The notes under the pieces are model-generated. The model was not told the DNA's origin and made no database searches. It saw only the letters and a program-made list of their open reading frames with translations. Shown here piece after piece: positions 35,901 to 47,864 of a DNA stretch of 64,000 bases. The DNA is from Steinernema hermaphroditum (Eukaryota > Nematoda > Chromadorea > Rhabditida > Steinernematidae): NCBI GenBank assembly GCA_030435675.1, contig CM059624.1, forward strand, positions 9,200,769 through 9,264,768, read 5' to 3'. The stretch's first letter is position 1. Every line of letters starts with the position of its first letter. A program made the translations under genes and the position numbers.

Positions 35901-38900
35901 ACAAACTAAACAGAATTGGCGTTTCGTCGCCTTTGGCGTGTTTGTGTCCGACAAACAAACGCTTTCTGCGGTTCCAACAAACCACACAGCGGAAACGAAG
36001 AAGGCGAAGGCCGACCTTCCTCGGCGACTTAGAGGCCGACTGAGCCTCTGCGCAGAGGGAAGAGACTCGGAGATTCTGGGAACCTCACGCGTTCGCGCAA
36101 TCGATACTCACTCGACAGTCCGTTTTGGTGGGAATCCAAATAATAGTACCTGCGCGGAGGGACCAGAATCGGGCGGAGGGCGGCCTCGGAGCCCTCGACT
36201 AAGCGCCTCGCGCGACCGAAAGCCGAAGGAGGAAGATGGAGGCGCGAAAAAGGTCGTAAAGAAGGCGACTTCTAATCACCGATCTGCGCGGTATCGTTTA
36301 CGACGGTCAGGGCACCGTCGCGGAATCCGATCCGCCTTTGGGCAGATGGCCGACGCCGACCATTCATCGAAGCGCTGAAAGGGCAACTGCAGGTGCCGGA
36401 GGGGCGCCCCTCAAGGCCTCGACATCCCAAAAACTGGCAGTTTGTTTATTTGGAAAATGATACGTCCGCTTCGGAAGTGCGCAACGACTCAATTGAGAGA
36501 GGACTTTTCTGTACAGAAGATGGAAAGCTTCCGCCACGCGCTCGACGGAGTCCGTAAATCTCTCGTTCTCATTAGCAGTGATCTAGGAGCTCCGTGTCCG
36601 ACAAAGCGTGTCCGATATTGCCCAAGGCAGTGCAGCTGATAAGTTTCGCCTTCCAATGGCAAAGTAGCACTCCACTACGGTCGTAAAGGGACCGATAAGC
36701 TCACCTTGCTAGAATCCATCAAAGTCGCGCCTTACGGAGTCATCCAAGCGGAACCGACGATCTGCAAACAGGACTCTTCTTCAAATCGGTCCGAATGACA
36801 CATTCGCGAACTTTAGGGCTGCGCGATGAGTAAACGGCGCCAAGGAGTGGCGCCGACAGTCATCGCCTTCCTAATGACCAGCCGAAGCGAGAGTCCTTCC
36901 TCGGGCGACTTCGAAAATAACCCGGGAACGCACCGGCAAGGTCACCGCGCATCTCCAAACGCCGAAGTCGATTATTGCGGCGGCGATGACCGGTGGCGTT
37001 ATCAATCGGTCGCGTGTTTAACCTAGATAGAGGCGCCAAGACGGGAAGTGATAGCGCTAGAAGGCGCCGCCGCGAACCTGACGGAAGACCATTGCAGGCT
37101 AAGGGGATTAAGTCTCCGGGGAAGGCAGGCGAGGCGATAAGGCGAGAAAAGGAGAGAAAACGAGAGGGCAAACAGTCCGTGTGGTGTGAAGAAGGCGTCG
37201 AGATTCTCGAATGTTTGGTTTGACGAAAAGCGGCGCCACCTGCCATAATCCAACCGAAATTTGCCCTTTTTGTAAACCATTCATTTCCGATGGAACGAGT
37301 TCTCGTCCCTCTCCTGAAGCAATGCACCAACCTCGTTCCAGGCTTCTTTCTCATGCCGATACCGTATACCTCAGTGATCGCTATGTCGCGCATGCAGGAA
37401 AAAGGGGTTTATGTTCTTAGGGGAGCTAAAGATACCGTAATCCTCTTCCACTAAACACCGAAGGAGAGACGTTTCAGTTTCACTCTCTCTGTGTGCCCGC
37501 TCTTCCCACGTTGTGAACAGCCGAAGAGCTCCAAAGGAGTCCTTTCCCGAGAAGAGGCCATAACAAACCAACCGAGCTCTTCGTCTCCACTCGTCCGTCG
37601 GCCATCGAAATCGAGTGCAGGTCTGATCTTCTGCGGGCGGCCGTCGACTGCGAAGGCGAACTCGAGATCGAGTTCTTGAAGGGCGTCGGCGACTTTTTGA
37701 CGCGCGAGAAGTCGACCCGACGCGAGCCAGCACGGTGAAATGGCGAGCTCGACGCAGGAGGCGTCCGGAGGGGCGACGGTTTGAGTCGCGGGATCGTCAT
37801 CTGAAAGCACGTGGTCAGCGGAGTGCAGAGGCGTCGAAGTCCGGGGACGAGGGCGTCGGACGCATCTGAATAATCGGGATTCGCGACGCAATTATCGAAG
37901 GACACCGCGGGTCGGGTGGCCCTCGGAGTGACCGCCAAAACAAGGACGGATCGATGCACGCGAACGAATTTGGAGAGAGCAACAGTTTTGCGCGCTTTTG
38001 AGAGATTTTATCGGTGACGAGCAGGCCTGAAGCAGGCCGCGCTCGAGAGTGATCTAATCGGATCGCGAGGATCGATGGACATTCATGGCGAAAGCGAGAA
38101 GAGGGGCGCAAACTAGCTGAAGTGGGAGATGGGGGCGAAAAAAAACAAACAAAGCAGAAGAAGAACGGAAACGTGTTCGTCGGCGTCTTTTGAATAAATA
38201 GAAGGCGATTTCGGATCGATCGACGCGAAGGAAACGACCGAAAAGGGAGAGAAGTCCCGATTACTGGAAGAAGGCGACGAGAGGGAAGACTCTTCCGTCC
38301 CCAGAGGGTCGAACTCTTCCCAGAAGAGTTCGACCCTCTGGGGACGTCTCTTCGAGGCCATTTCAAAAGAGGCGGGCAGAAGTGCGCGAAAAGTGCAAAG
38401 AATACCGTAAAGGGGAGAGCCGACCAGTTGGAACGGTTTTATGTCGCAGTGGAGGCGATCCGTGCAACTCGATTGGTTATGGAATAATGTGGGAGACGCA
38501 GCGTTCAGCCGAAAAAGCAATTAAGAGAGCTCGCGGATGGACGGGAACATGCATTGTGGAATCTGTTTATGAATCCAATTAGGTCGGAAAGCGATTCCTG
38601 GCGAGCGCTTCTTCCAGAGGAGCGCGAGAGCAAACAGTTTTGGGGAACGCAAACTTTCCAAAGACGGACGCCCTCTCCCTTTGGAGGACAGGCGGGGTCC
38701 CGAGCATACCTAAAACCCTCACCTCGTTCGCTATCGCAGTCACCTCGTCGTCAGCTCATCGTCGCCTCGATCTTCGCACTGCCTCCGATCGTCACCTCCG
38801 TTGTCCTCACCTCCTAACAGCTTTTTGCCCTGCGCACTCCCCAGCAAAAACCGAATTACTCCGCTCCAAGCCCCTAATCGCCGCGCCACCCTAAAACTGG

Positions 38901-40085
38901 CCTCCGCCGCGCACTGTGCTAACAAACGGTCGGCGGCGCATTTGCATACCGCCGAGCCCGAAGCGAGGGGCGCCGTCGGGGACGCTCCCGGGGAGGCGCG
39001 CATAATTAATTCGGCTGTTATCAGAGGGGTACAATCGGATTTACAAAGGCGCGCCGAAGGGTGTAACGCGAGAGGCGCAGTAAAACGATCCTCTTGGCGA
39101 GTTCGACGAGTTTAAACTCGCCGCAAGTCCATAAATCCAACCGCGGAGGTAGGTGCTCGTCCCATCACGAGCATCTTCGAAGGCGGAACTTGACTAGACG
39201 ACCTTTAGGGCTGCACCGATGGAGCACCGCCAACAAGGTCCATAAGTCACCCGGGCGCCCTCGGAGTGTTTTGACTAGCGCGAAGGGCGTAACTGCACTA
39301 ACCACGGATCTAAGACCTCTTTTGCATTTTGGGTATCGCGTCGGCCGCTGACCAACTGATAAGAAGCGCGAATTACCCAAAAAAAAACGGATCCCGTCAC
39401 GTACTCGCAAGCGGCTCAAAGCGGCGCCGCGGATCCATTAATCACGAGACGTCCACTAGGGGTGTGGAAGGCGTCAACTGTCGGAAGGAAACATCACGCG
39501 TAAAACAAACGACTTTGGGCGCAAAAAGCAGCCCCATGAATGCGGAATGGAGGTCGTTCTCCAGGCTCGCCACTCACCTTCTTCGACGGCGCCGATTCCA
39601 TCCAACGCGAGAAGGAAAACAAAATACGGACGAAAACGTCCTTTTGTGAAACAACAGCCGGCGAAAACACGTCCCTTCTTCAGGGCGCTCTCCGGAGGTT
39701 CGGAAAGAAGGGCTATTTTGGGATGTATAGGGTTTTCGATGACTGTGGGCACTCTTGTGCGTTCTGTAAGTGGATGGCGGTTTGATAGAAGGAACATGTT
39801 TTTTGCTTTTAAGTTATTTTGTATTTGTTGGTCAAAACAAAACAATGGACGTGGAGTCCAGCCTGATTTTAAGAAGGTGACACCAGGAGAACGAGCCATC
39901 GCCGATTTCTAGATCCTCATTGAGTGTATAATGTTGTAGTTCGATGCCTTTATTTTCTATATATCTATTACCTGGTCCAGCCACACAGAATGTACATCGA
40001 ACACAAAGGAAGAATTGAGCCAAAAGACGAACCCGCGCTTGGTTTTATCTTCTTGCAGTTCGTGCGAGCCCGGTCGCGAGCCCAC
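32922..40085. other. Gene-poor stretch of about 7 kb
   Basis: No recognised domain, RNA gene or exon chain was found on either strand. The best coding candidate is on the minus strand at about 37,800-37,480, where an acceptor (GTGCTTTCAG) directly precedes an ATG and a Ser/Pro-rich frame (MTIPRLKPSPLRTPP) follows. Support is weak. The stretch contains a perfect 24-bp inverted repeat (38296-38346) and several TACNGTA words. It may be long-range regulatory sequence for the WDR62-like gene or hold an unrecognised non-coding gene. Confidence 0.4.
38296..38346. repeat. Perfect inverted repeat, 24-bp arms, 3-nt loop
   Basis: The left arm (38296-38319) begins CGTCCCCAGAGGG. The right arm (38323-38346) is its exact reverse complement, ending CCCTCTGGGGACG. 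The loop is CCA. Pairing stops abruptly outside the arms. The stem is too short, and the loop too tight, for a normal microRNA precursor. Confidence 0.9.
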
Positions 40086-40319
40086 TCAGAAGGAGTCGTG
40101 GCCGAGGTCGAAGACGTTCTGCCGCTGCATGCACTGGCAGGCGGAGTTGCAGTGACCGCCGTGGAGTCGGCAGCCCGTGTCGTGACAGTGGGAGCCTGCG
40201 GAGGCGCAGAGGGCGGTCGTGAGGGCCGCGAGCCCGAGGACAAGGAGGAGCACGTAGAGGAGGGTTCGCATCTGAGGGGGGATGTAGGAGTGGATGAGAA
40301 ATGACCGTACCTGGATCAT
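40086..40319 (-). CDS. Secreted cysteine-rich peptide with gamma-core-like motif
   Basis: Exon 40271-40086 encodes MRTLLYVLLLVLGLAALTTA (signal peptide), then a mature peptide of about 40 residues with six cysteines spaced C-x6-C-x4-C-x6-C-x3-C-x1-C. The segment GGHCNSACQC combines a G-x-C with a C-x-C, as in the gamma-core of many defensin-like peptides. The family cannot be named from this alone, and the spacing does not exactly match a classical CS-alpha-beta defensin. A short upstream exon (40319-40311, ATG ATC CAG) may splice in frame through a 39-nt intron; otherwise the acceptor CCCCTCAG directly before the ATG is a trans-splice site. AATAAA lies at 39949-39954. Antimicrobial or signalling roles are both possible. 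Confidence 0.6.
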   Translation of the reverse strand: MIQVRSFLIHSYIPPQMRTLLYVLLLVLGLAALTTALCASAGSHCHDTGCRLHGGHCNSACQCMQRQNVFDLGHDSF

Positions 40320-42069
40320 GGCTGGAGTGGCGAACTGACCTGCTGACGGTCCTGAAGGAGGAACGTAGAAGGAATGAGCGAGTGATAAAAGCGGAAAACA
40401 CGATCGATCGGCGCGTAGATTTCACGAAACAGTTGGCAAGGAACCAGTTGGCGGACAGAGATCAAAGATGCGCGGCCATTTGGAGCGGTGCCAAAGGCGA
40501 AAGATGAACCCACGGTTTGAGCGATTTGGAAAGAGGTGACTACTGGAGGGGCGATCGTCGAGGAGGGAGAGGACTGAAGTGATCAAGCAAACGGCTGGGA
40601 ACCGTCTGGGCGGGTCCGCTTAGGCTGGGCGAGGACAAACAGCTGTTTCGAACGTCAGAGGATCGGCGTTTTTTTTTTTGAGAGGGCCAACGCGAAGCAT
40701 TTGACTTCCGTCCCCGGGACAGATACTCCGAGGTTCAGAACTGCACGTGACGGAGGGGCTTGGAACTTTTTGTGCATCAATTGGTTCGGCGAAAACAAGA
40801 ATCGGGGGAAACAACTCGTGGCCATGGAACGGGACTCGATACGCCTTTCAGTTAGGAGTCAAAAGTAACTGAAGTCACTTCTGCAGTCGACTCCAACCGT
40901 CGGTCATAGGAGTCGATGCCGTCTGCCGTCCCTCTTTTGTGTCTCCGGCTGCTTATCATTTCGATAAGGCGGCGGAAAGACCACGCGCCGTTGCGCCAAA
41001 TGAAACGTCTCTGCCTTGTTTCGTGCGTTTCCACACGTAAAAGTGTGTCTCCTCGTTGTAAAAGCGTGGTGATACAGCTGGACAGGAACAGTACAGGAAT
41101 AAAGGGTGCGAATCCATTTGAATATTTATGAACGGTTTCCCCTTTGCGAATTTAATCACACCACGGACAGAAAGATACACGAAGGATCGTCGCAGCTTTC
41201 ATGTTGGTTGTTTTATGCGCCTTTTTAACCGGTTACAGGCGAAAAGAAAAAGCTCGGTAGCAAACAAGCAACTCTTTTGAAACAACTGAACAACAACTCA
41301 TCATCAACATCGCATTCCATCCCCTTTCCACCCCTGGAACTTCTATCATTCGTTCGCATCACCTTTAGTTGTGTCAACTGAGCAGGGACACAGTTCAAAT
41401 ATGCACTCACAAACACGACAACAGACTTGTCTTATAAGCACAAGTACCACCCAGCAGATCTAGTAATGGATAGATTGCCCGTATCCAAGAACTCGGGAGA
41501 GTCCATACTTTCAAAGGCTGCAGGACAAGAAGCTTATAATGACAGCAGCATTTCTTAACCTCACAATGATCACTAGACCAAGCTCCTTGCACATAACGAT
41601 AGGTAAAACACCCATCTTCAAGGCAGCGCTCGAGGAGATCAGATATAAAAAGGTGGATTTCGGGCGAGAGTATGTTAAATTTACTAGAAAGGCTCACAGA
41701 ACTATTTCGAATTGCCGGTTTCGACGCGTAGACACTACAGTAAAGGCCTTCCTAAATTGCCGAGACATCGTAGCGATCGCATTTCGCAAGTACCGCTGCT
41801 GAGATTATCAAATGTCTTACTTCCCAATTTTCTCCTGATTTTGTTCCTTTTTTGGAGCTACCGTTTTTTTTTTCGTTTTTTGATTCGTACGGACCAGTAC
41901 GGACTACGGTAATGGCTTGTCTCAGACGGCCGAGAATTCGTTGTCCTTTAACCTACAACCTATAACGAGGAGATCGCCTATATTTTGATGTATCGCGCCT
42001 TTTTTTCTTACACTTCATCTTGTTCATGGTGTTAAATTAACTCCGAATATTTTCAGTACTAACTTGGTC
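40320..42069. other. Spacer, no secure gene
   Basis: A minus-strand frame at 41697-41407 contains a Cys-rich run (RCLEDGCFTYRYVQGAW, then CEVKKCCC) but has no signal peptide or convincing exon borders. A run of T lies at 40670-40679. Nothing else is supported. Confidence 0.35.
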
Positions 42070-45000
42070 ATGTCCTCACGACCACGTCGCGGAAGCGCTA
42101 GCCGTGGTGGAGCGAACGGTAACTGGGTTCACAATTCTTGGTGTTGTTTTGACTAGTGTCATTTCAGTTCATGGCTTGCAGACACGAGAAGCCCAGCAGA
42201 TCCGTGGCCGCAATGAGAGTGAATACTACCATCAAATCATGAATGTGGAAGAAACTCCGGCCATTGTCGCTGACCAACGCCCCCCTGGGGCTGATGGCCG
42301 CGGTGAAATCCTGCTTCAGACCAACGTCTATGGCCTCACGTTAAAGGACATCAACGTCTGCCGCTACGATGTTCACGTTGTCGCGAAGGTCGGAAATCGT
42401 GACCGCGTCGTTGAGTTCACAAAGCGCTGCGTCGATGAGTAAGCAATTCCGCCGCTCTGATACTATTCAACCTAAGTACTTTTCAGTATCAATACTCTCC
42501 AACGCAGAACCAAGTGCCGACTCTGCCTGGACATCGTGTGCAACAAGTACCAAAACGTTTTCCAGCAGCGCCGCGAGCTCGTATGGTACGACTCACAAAG
42601 CATCCTGTTCACCGCGTCACGGCTTGACATTGGCGCCAGCGAGAAAAAGCAGTTTGTTTTGGAGGAGGCTGACCTGCGCAGTGACCCGCTCTTTGATGGC
42701 ATCAAGAATATCATCTTCGAAGTCACGCCATGCAGCGAGGGCACGTTCATGGTCAACGCGAATGATATTGCTCGCTACGCCAGTGGCAACATGGACAATA
42801 TTGACCATTCCCTGCAACAGTTCCTGGAGATCCTTACAGCACAATACGCACTCAACAACCCGTAAGTGCTCTCGGAGTACCAAATGGGAATAATTCATTT
42901 CAGGCAGGAAGCCATCTGCTTTGGCTCTGGAACTGCATATCTTATGCAGCCGCAGAACCATGGCTTTCGCGCGAACGACTGTCCTGACCTTGGTGATGGA
43001 AAGTATCTTGCTGTTGGCGCCTCGAAGGCTGTACGTTTCATCGAAGGTCCAGGTGGCCGCGGCGGTCAGCGACCAGCCCTGGTGGTTGATGTGAAGAAGA
43101 CTGCATTCCATTACAATCAAAGTGTTTTGGATAAGGCGAGAATGATCCTCAACCGGAATCCCGGTGCTAATGATCTTAGAAGGCTTCGCAGTGAAATGAA
43201 GGGGCTGATAATTGAGACCCGACATGGTCGTCGTCCGCGAATCTGTGCAATTCACAACTTCACTGAGGACACTCCAGCCACGAAAAAATTCAAAAACGCA
43301 AACAACGTTGAAGTCACATTGGTTGAATACTTCCACCAGAGCTACAACATTACGCTTGCGTAAGTCCGTTTCATTGACCTAAGAATTTGTATCATGCTTT
43401 TCAGCCATCCCGATACACCGCTCATTGTTGTCCAGAACTCTAACAAGCAAAGTGTCTACTATCCCATGGAGTTAGTCTACGTCGCTGATGGACAACGTGT
43501 TGGCGCAGCCCAACAAGGTTCCAAACTCATTCAAGCTATGATTCGGCAGTGTGCCATCCCCCCTGCTGAACGCATCCGTCAAATCGCATCTCTCGTGCCA
43601 GCGTTGAAGTTGACCAGCGACAATGAATATCACAAAGCCGCCGGTCTCACAATCACTTCACAGCCTTTGAACAGTCGTGGACGTCTGCTCGCAAACCCCG
43701 TTATCCGCTATGCTCGAGGAAACGTTCTCCCCGATGCCAGTGCAACCTGGAAGGTGCAGCGAAATCAGTACTTGGTACCCGCAACAGTTCGCAACTGGGG
43801 CTTTTATGTCATCGTCATGCCAAACCGTAGAAACACTATCCCACCGGACGCGGTCCAGTAAGTATTCCTCAATAGTAAGGCGTTCATATAACTCACTTGT
43901 AGAAACTTCCAAACAGCGATGGTGCAGGAGTGTCGCGCGCGCGGTATGGACATAAACCCACCGAGCCATTGGGACTACTTGGATCCGGTGCCGGACGTCA
44001 TAAAGCCCGCGTTTGAGTCCGCCAAAGCTAACAACGTGCCGTTTCTGTTTTTCGTCAGCCACAACGATGTAACAGAACTACACAGTATGTCAGAATTTAT
44101 TGGATTGTCAGTACATTATCTTGTCTTAGATGTCCTCAAGTTGTACGAGCGCGAATTTGGAATCATCACTCAAGACTTGAAGTTGAGCACAGCCTTGGAC
44201 GTCGTTCAGAAGGGAAAGCGACAGACCATGGAGAACATCGTCAACAAAGTACAGAAATTCTCTTGAAATGATTAGATTAAATGCGTGTACTCTTTAGCTG
44301 AACGTGAAGAACGGTGGAATGAACTATTCGCTTGACCTCCCGAAAGCAAACAGTGGCAAGGCGGATGTCCTTCCGAACGATCGTATGGTCATCGGTCTCT
44401 CCACGTCACACGCCGGCCCTCAGACCCGTGATGCTCCCGGATCGCAGAGCACTCTTCCGAGCGTTATTGGTGTCGCCGCTAATGTAAAGACTGACCCTCT
44501 GGACTTCGTTGGCGATTGCCTTTTCCAGCAGCCGCGTCGTGATGAAAAGATCTCTATTATGCAGGTAAGGTCCTACATATTTTCTGCATTTACTAGTCGC
44601 TTATCATTTAGCCTCTTCTGCGCAGCTTCATCAATATGTTTATCGAGAACCGTGGAACTGCGCCGAAGTCGATTGTCGTATATCGCAACGGCGCCAGTGA
44701 AGGGCAGTACAAGGATATTCTCGATTTGGAACTGTTGATGATTCGCGCAGTCGCTCGTTCCTGTGGAATCGCTCCCAAGATCACCATGATTGTTTCACAG
44801 AAGATGCATAACCTGCGACTCATGCCCAAGAACATCAACCCGCGTGATAGACCCCCTGCGCAGAACGCTCCACCTGGCACCGTGGTTGACACCTCTGTCA
44901 CTCATCCTGCATACAATGAGTTCTACCTCAATGGTCACACTGCTCTTCAGGTAGACGCATACTGGATTATTCAAATAGTAATTTTCTGTTTCAGGGATCT

Positions 45001-45384
45001 GCTCGAACTCCGCGTTATACCGTTCTGCATGACGAGAGTGACATGTCCATGGACGAGGTTGAAAACCTCACCTACTCTCTGTCGTTCGCCCATCAGATCG
45101 TGAACCTCACCACGTCGCTTCCTTCACCCGTCTACATTGCGATGCGCTATGCCGAACGCGGCCTCAACGTCTTCAAGGCGTCGCCTCACGACTACACTAT
45201 CCCCGGCCGACAGCAGCAGCAGATGCAGAATGGAAGTGCCAATGGATCTCCTAACAGCGGGCAGAATGGCAATGGCAGCGGAGCGCCCAGCACCACGGTT
45301 GAAGGTAACTTCGACTTCCACCTCATGATGCGAGATTTGTCATACGCCAATTGCCATCTCCGCAACTACCGTGTCAATGCTTGA
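42070..45384 (+). CDS. WAGO-type Argonaute lacking slicer residues
   Basis: Small-RNA effector of the worm-specific Argonaute clade that binds secondary 22G-type siRNAs. Ten exons (42070-42118, 42168-42438, 42487-42861, 42904-43359, 43405-43857, 43903-44084, 44130-44248, 44298-44564, 44612-44950, 44995-45384) sum to 966 aa. The N-terminus is RG-rich (SSRPRRGSASRGGAN). The WAGO signature GKYLAVGASKAVRFIEGPGG lies before the PAZ region. The PIWI domain holds MVIGLSTSHAG, VYRNGASEGQY and PVYIAMRYAERG. At the three catalytic positions (normally Asp, Asp, His) these show Ser, Asn and Met, so no slicing is expected. The C-terminus has a Gln/Asn/Gly-rich insert (QQQQMQNGSANGSPN) and then closes as usual (DLSYANCHLRNYRVNA). 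AATAAA is at 45460-45465. Confidence 0.95.
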
Positions 45385-45519
45385 AACGGAAACTTTTCTT
45401 TTTCTTTTTTTCTTCTCATTATTGTCATGTTTTACTCCTATTATGTCTGAACACAGTTCAATAAACACTGCATTACTTCATCACAATGCATTTTCTGGCT
45501 CTCTCTTGCTTCCACGACC

Positions 45520-45588
45520 TTAGGGCGCAGAACCACGTACAGCGCAGAAACCACTTAGGGCGTAGAACCACTTAGGGCGCAGAACAAG
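45520..45588. repeat. Short tandem repeat, 17-bp unit
   Basis: Four units of 17-18 bp based on TTAGGGCGCAGAACCAC lie at 45520-45536, 45537-45554 (degenerate), 45555-45571 and 45572-45588. They begin about 55 bp downstream of the Argonaute polyadenylation signal. Confidence 0.8.
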
Positions 45589-47864
45589 GTCGCAGGTTCG
45601 CGCCTCAGCAACAGCTGCGAACAAACACATTGTTAGTTGCGGTCGGCTTATAAGAGCGTTCGCAACGCAACAAGTGTGAACTATACAAGTCATTCAAACC
45701 TTCGCGCATTCCGCCCCGCGACATTGAAACCTTCGCACGTTCAAACCCGATCGGTGGCAAGTTTAATTTTTTAATGCATCAACAACCCAATAGATGGTGA
45801 TCGATACACGACAGAAGATCTCGGTTGATGACGGCATCCATTGCGGCGAATTCATCGCCAAAATAGGTCTAGACAAAATGAACACTCCAAGTCCAGACGT
45901 AGACAATGTACAGACAGAATGCTTTTAATGCAGGACAGTCGGAGTTTGCGAGCAGTCTGCCGACATTGTCTGTGTCAGGAGCTTAGAGCTGCTGTTCTGT
46001 AGAAGCTCCTATGAGGCGAAGTTTTACAGCCACGACAAAGTGGCCTCTGACGCTTTGACTTCCACTGAATGATAATTACGTGCAGTTTCAGTGAACACGA
46101 GAGCCGAAAGCAACACTAATCGCTGTGTTTTATTTGGTGTGACTAAATCCCGTGCGTATACGGTATGAAAGGCGTAATGTAATCTCGCTTGATCGGCGCA
46201 GAAATGGGCGAAGGGCCAACGATTACGGTCTTCTTTCACACTCTTTGTTCGAATTGCAAAATGGAACAACTTTAACACATCGAAGGCGTTTTATCTTCGT
46301 CCATAAAATTGTTCCGCACTCCATTTAAACGTCGTCGGGCCTGACTCACCTCGCAGTAAGCGGATCGCCTTCTACGTTGGTCTCTTCTTAGGCCCTATAA
46401 CCTCTGTGGCCGCGCGTGCCTATGCTGACGTCAATTTGCGATAATGGCGCCGGTGATAGCGCTCCGAATTCCTCGGAGTCGCGTGGATTCAAAACACTCA
46501 TTTCTGGTGTCTTAATCGAATTCTCTTAATCGCCGTTTCGTTCTGTTTGCTTCGCCCCGTCGTTCGGAGACCGATCGCGTTCCAAAATTTATGTGCCATA
46601 AAAAGTGTAAACAACTCAACCCACCAAGGTCGTTTTTAGCCTGATCTTCACCGCTATCATGCGCCTTCCAACCGCATCGGGGGTACCCTGGATATCCTCA
46701 AACCCGTCCCTGAGTCACCCGAACAGTAGGTGAGTTCTGCAAAGTCGTTTTTTCGTTCCTGTGTACTTCTTATCTCAGTTCCGATCAGCCAGCCATGGAA
46801 TTACTCAATCATCGTAAATTCCGATACTTCGCCTCCTCAGGTCGAAGCGCAACAAAGTGTCGTTTACGGCGAGAAAACGTCGACACTCCATAAAATCTTT
46901 TTTTAGTTCCCGAAGAAGTAATTTATGCCTGCATGCGCTACCGTATCCTGCCCGACCAAACGCCAAAGTTCAGAGGCGCGTCCTTCGAAGTTCACCTGGA
47001 AGGGGCTTCTGAGGGGCGAAGGTAGCGGCCACGGTGGTGCCCTAAGCGGATTACTGGCGCTTTGCGAATCGTCCCCGGTCAGGATCTATTGTTGTTATCG
47101 TAGGGGTGTGCAGATGGTTTTTGCAGCGGTTCGTCGACGGTCCATTTCCTGACGTCGTGGGCGTTTCGAAATTGCGTTGTAATAATTACCGATTGTGTTT
47201 GATCTGTCCGCCGGTGCCGTTGTCTTTTGGTTAGGCGGTGCGCCCGCCCGCCGCGAACTTCTTTCTTTCCTAAAAAGGTCGAACCTTCTTCTTCGAGAGG
47301 CTTATCAGGGACTGTCGCCGAGGGGGAGGAGAGGTCTTTGTGAGTCAGAAACACTCGCGCACCCCTCTGTGGTTCGTCGCGGCCGCCGAAGGAGTTTCTT
47401 TCGTATCCGAAGCGCCTCCGATGCTCGTTTTGGGCTTTTATGGGCGATAACGGGCGATGACACACGCGGCGGCCCTTTGTCGCCGCGATTCCCCGATTGT
47501 TACGGTCTCTGCGCCCCTCCAGCACGCCACCGACTCCTTCCGACTCCCAACTTGAGCAGCGTCTCTGCAGCCTACCGTAAACCCAGTTTTTCGTGTCGTG
47601 ACTCAACCTCATTCGCGCCTCTTTCCTCTGCCGTGCAACGGAGCAGAAAGACCCTCGTTTGCGAATGAGGGCGACGTCCCCGTGTGATAAAGAGGCGTTC
47701 TGTTGCGAACACTCTTAATCGAGCCATCGGGATGCCTTCGAATTCGTCGGCGGATTACTTATCACTGCGTTAGTTGGGCTCTCGGAATCGCTTTGTTCGC
47801 GTTCGTTCCGCGCATCGCTTCCACGCTCGTTTGTACGACTCTTCTTCTTTAGGCTGTTTCCAGC
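45589..47864. other. Spacer upstream of the formin gene
   Basis: No exon chain is supported. Open frames on both strands at 47.1-47.7 kb overlap and lack splice sites. Two acceptors (TCTTTAG at 47845-47851 and GTTTCCAG near 47863) directly precede the formin ATG, which suits trans-splicing. Confidence 0.35.

Noticed and set aside
38296..38346. microRNA hairpin
   Set aside because: Arms of 24 bp with a 3-nt loop and no extended lower stem do not fit a microRNA precursor. Kept as an unexplained inverted repeat.
34249..38366. Several open frames of 80-180 codons
   Set aside because: They overlap on opposite strands, lack domains, and no chain of introns links them. Only the candidate near 37.5-37.8 kb was kept, as a weak note.
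41407..41697. Cys-rich frame containing RCLEDGC and CEVKKCCC
   Set aside because: No signal peptide, no convincing acceptor and no polyadenylation context. Too weak to call a secreted peptide gene.
47195..47668. 157-aa plus-strand frame upstream of the formin
   Set aside because: Arg/Ser/Pro-rich in the pattern of non-coding GC-rich sequence, mirrored by a minus-strand frame, no splice links.
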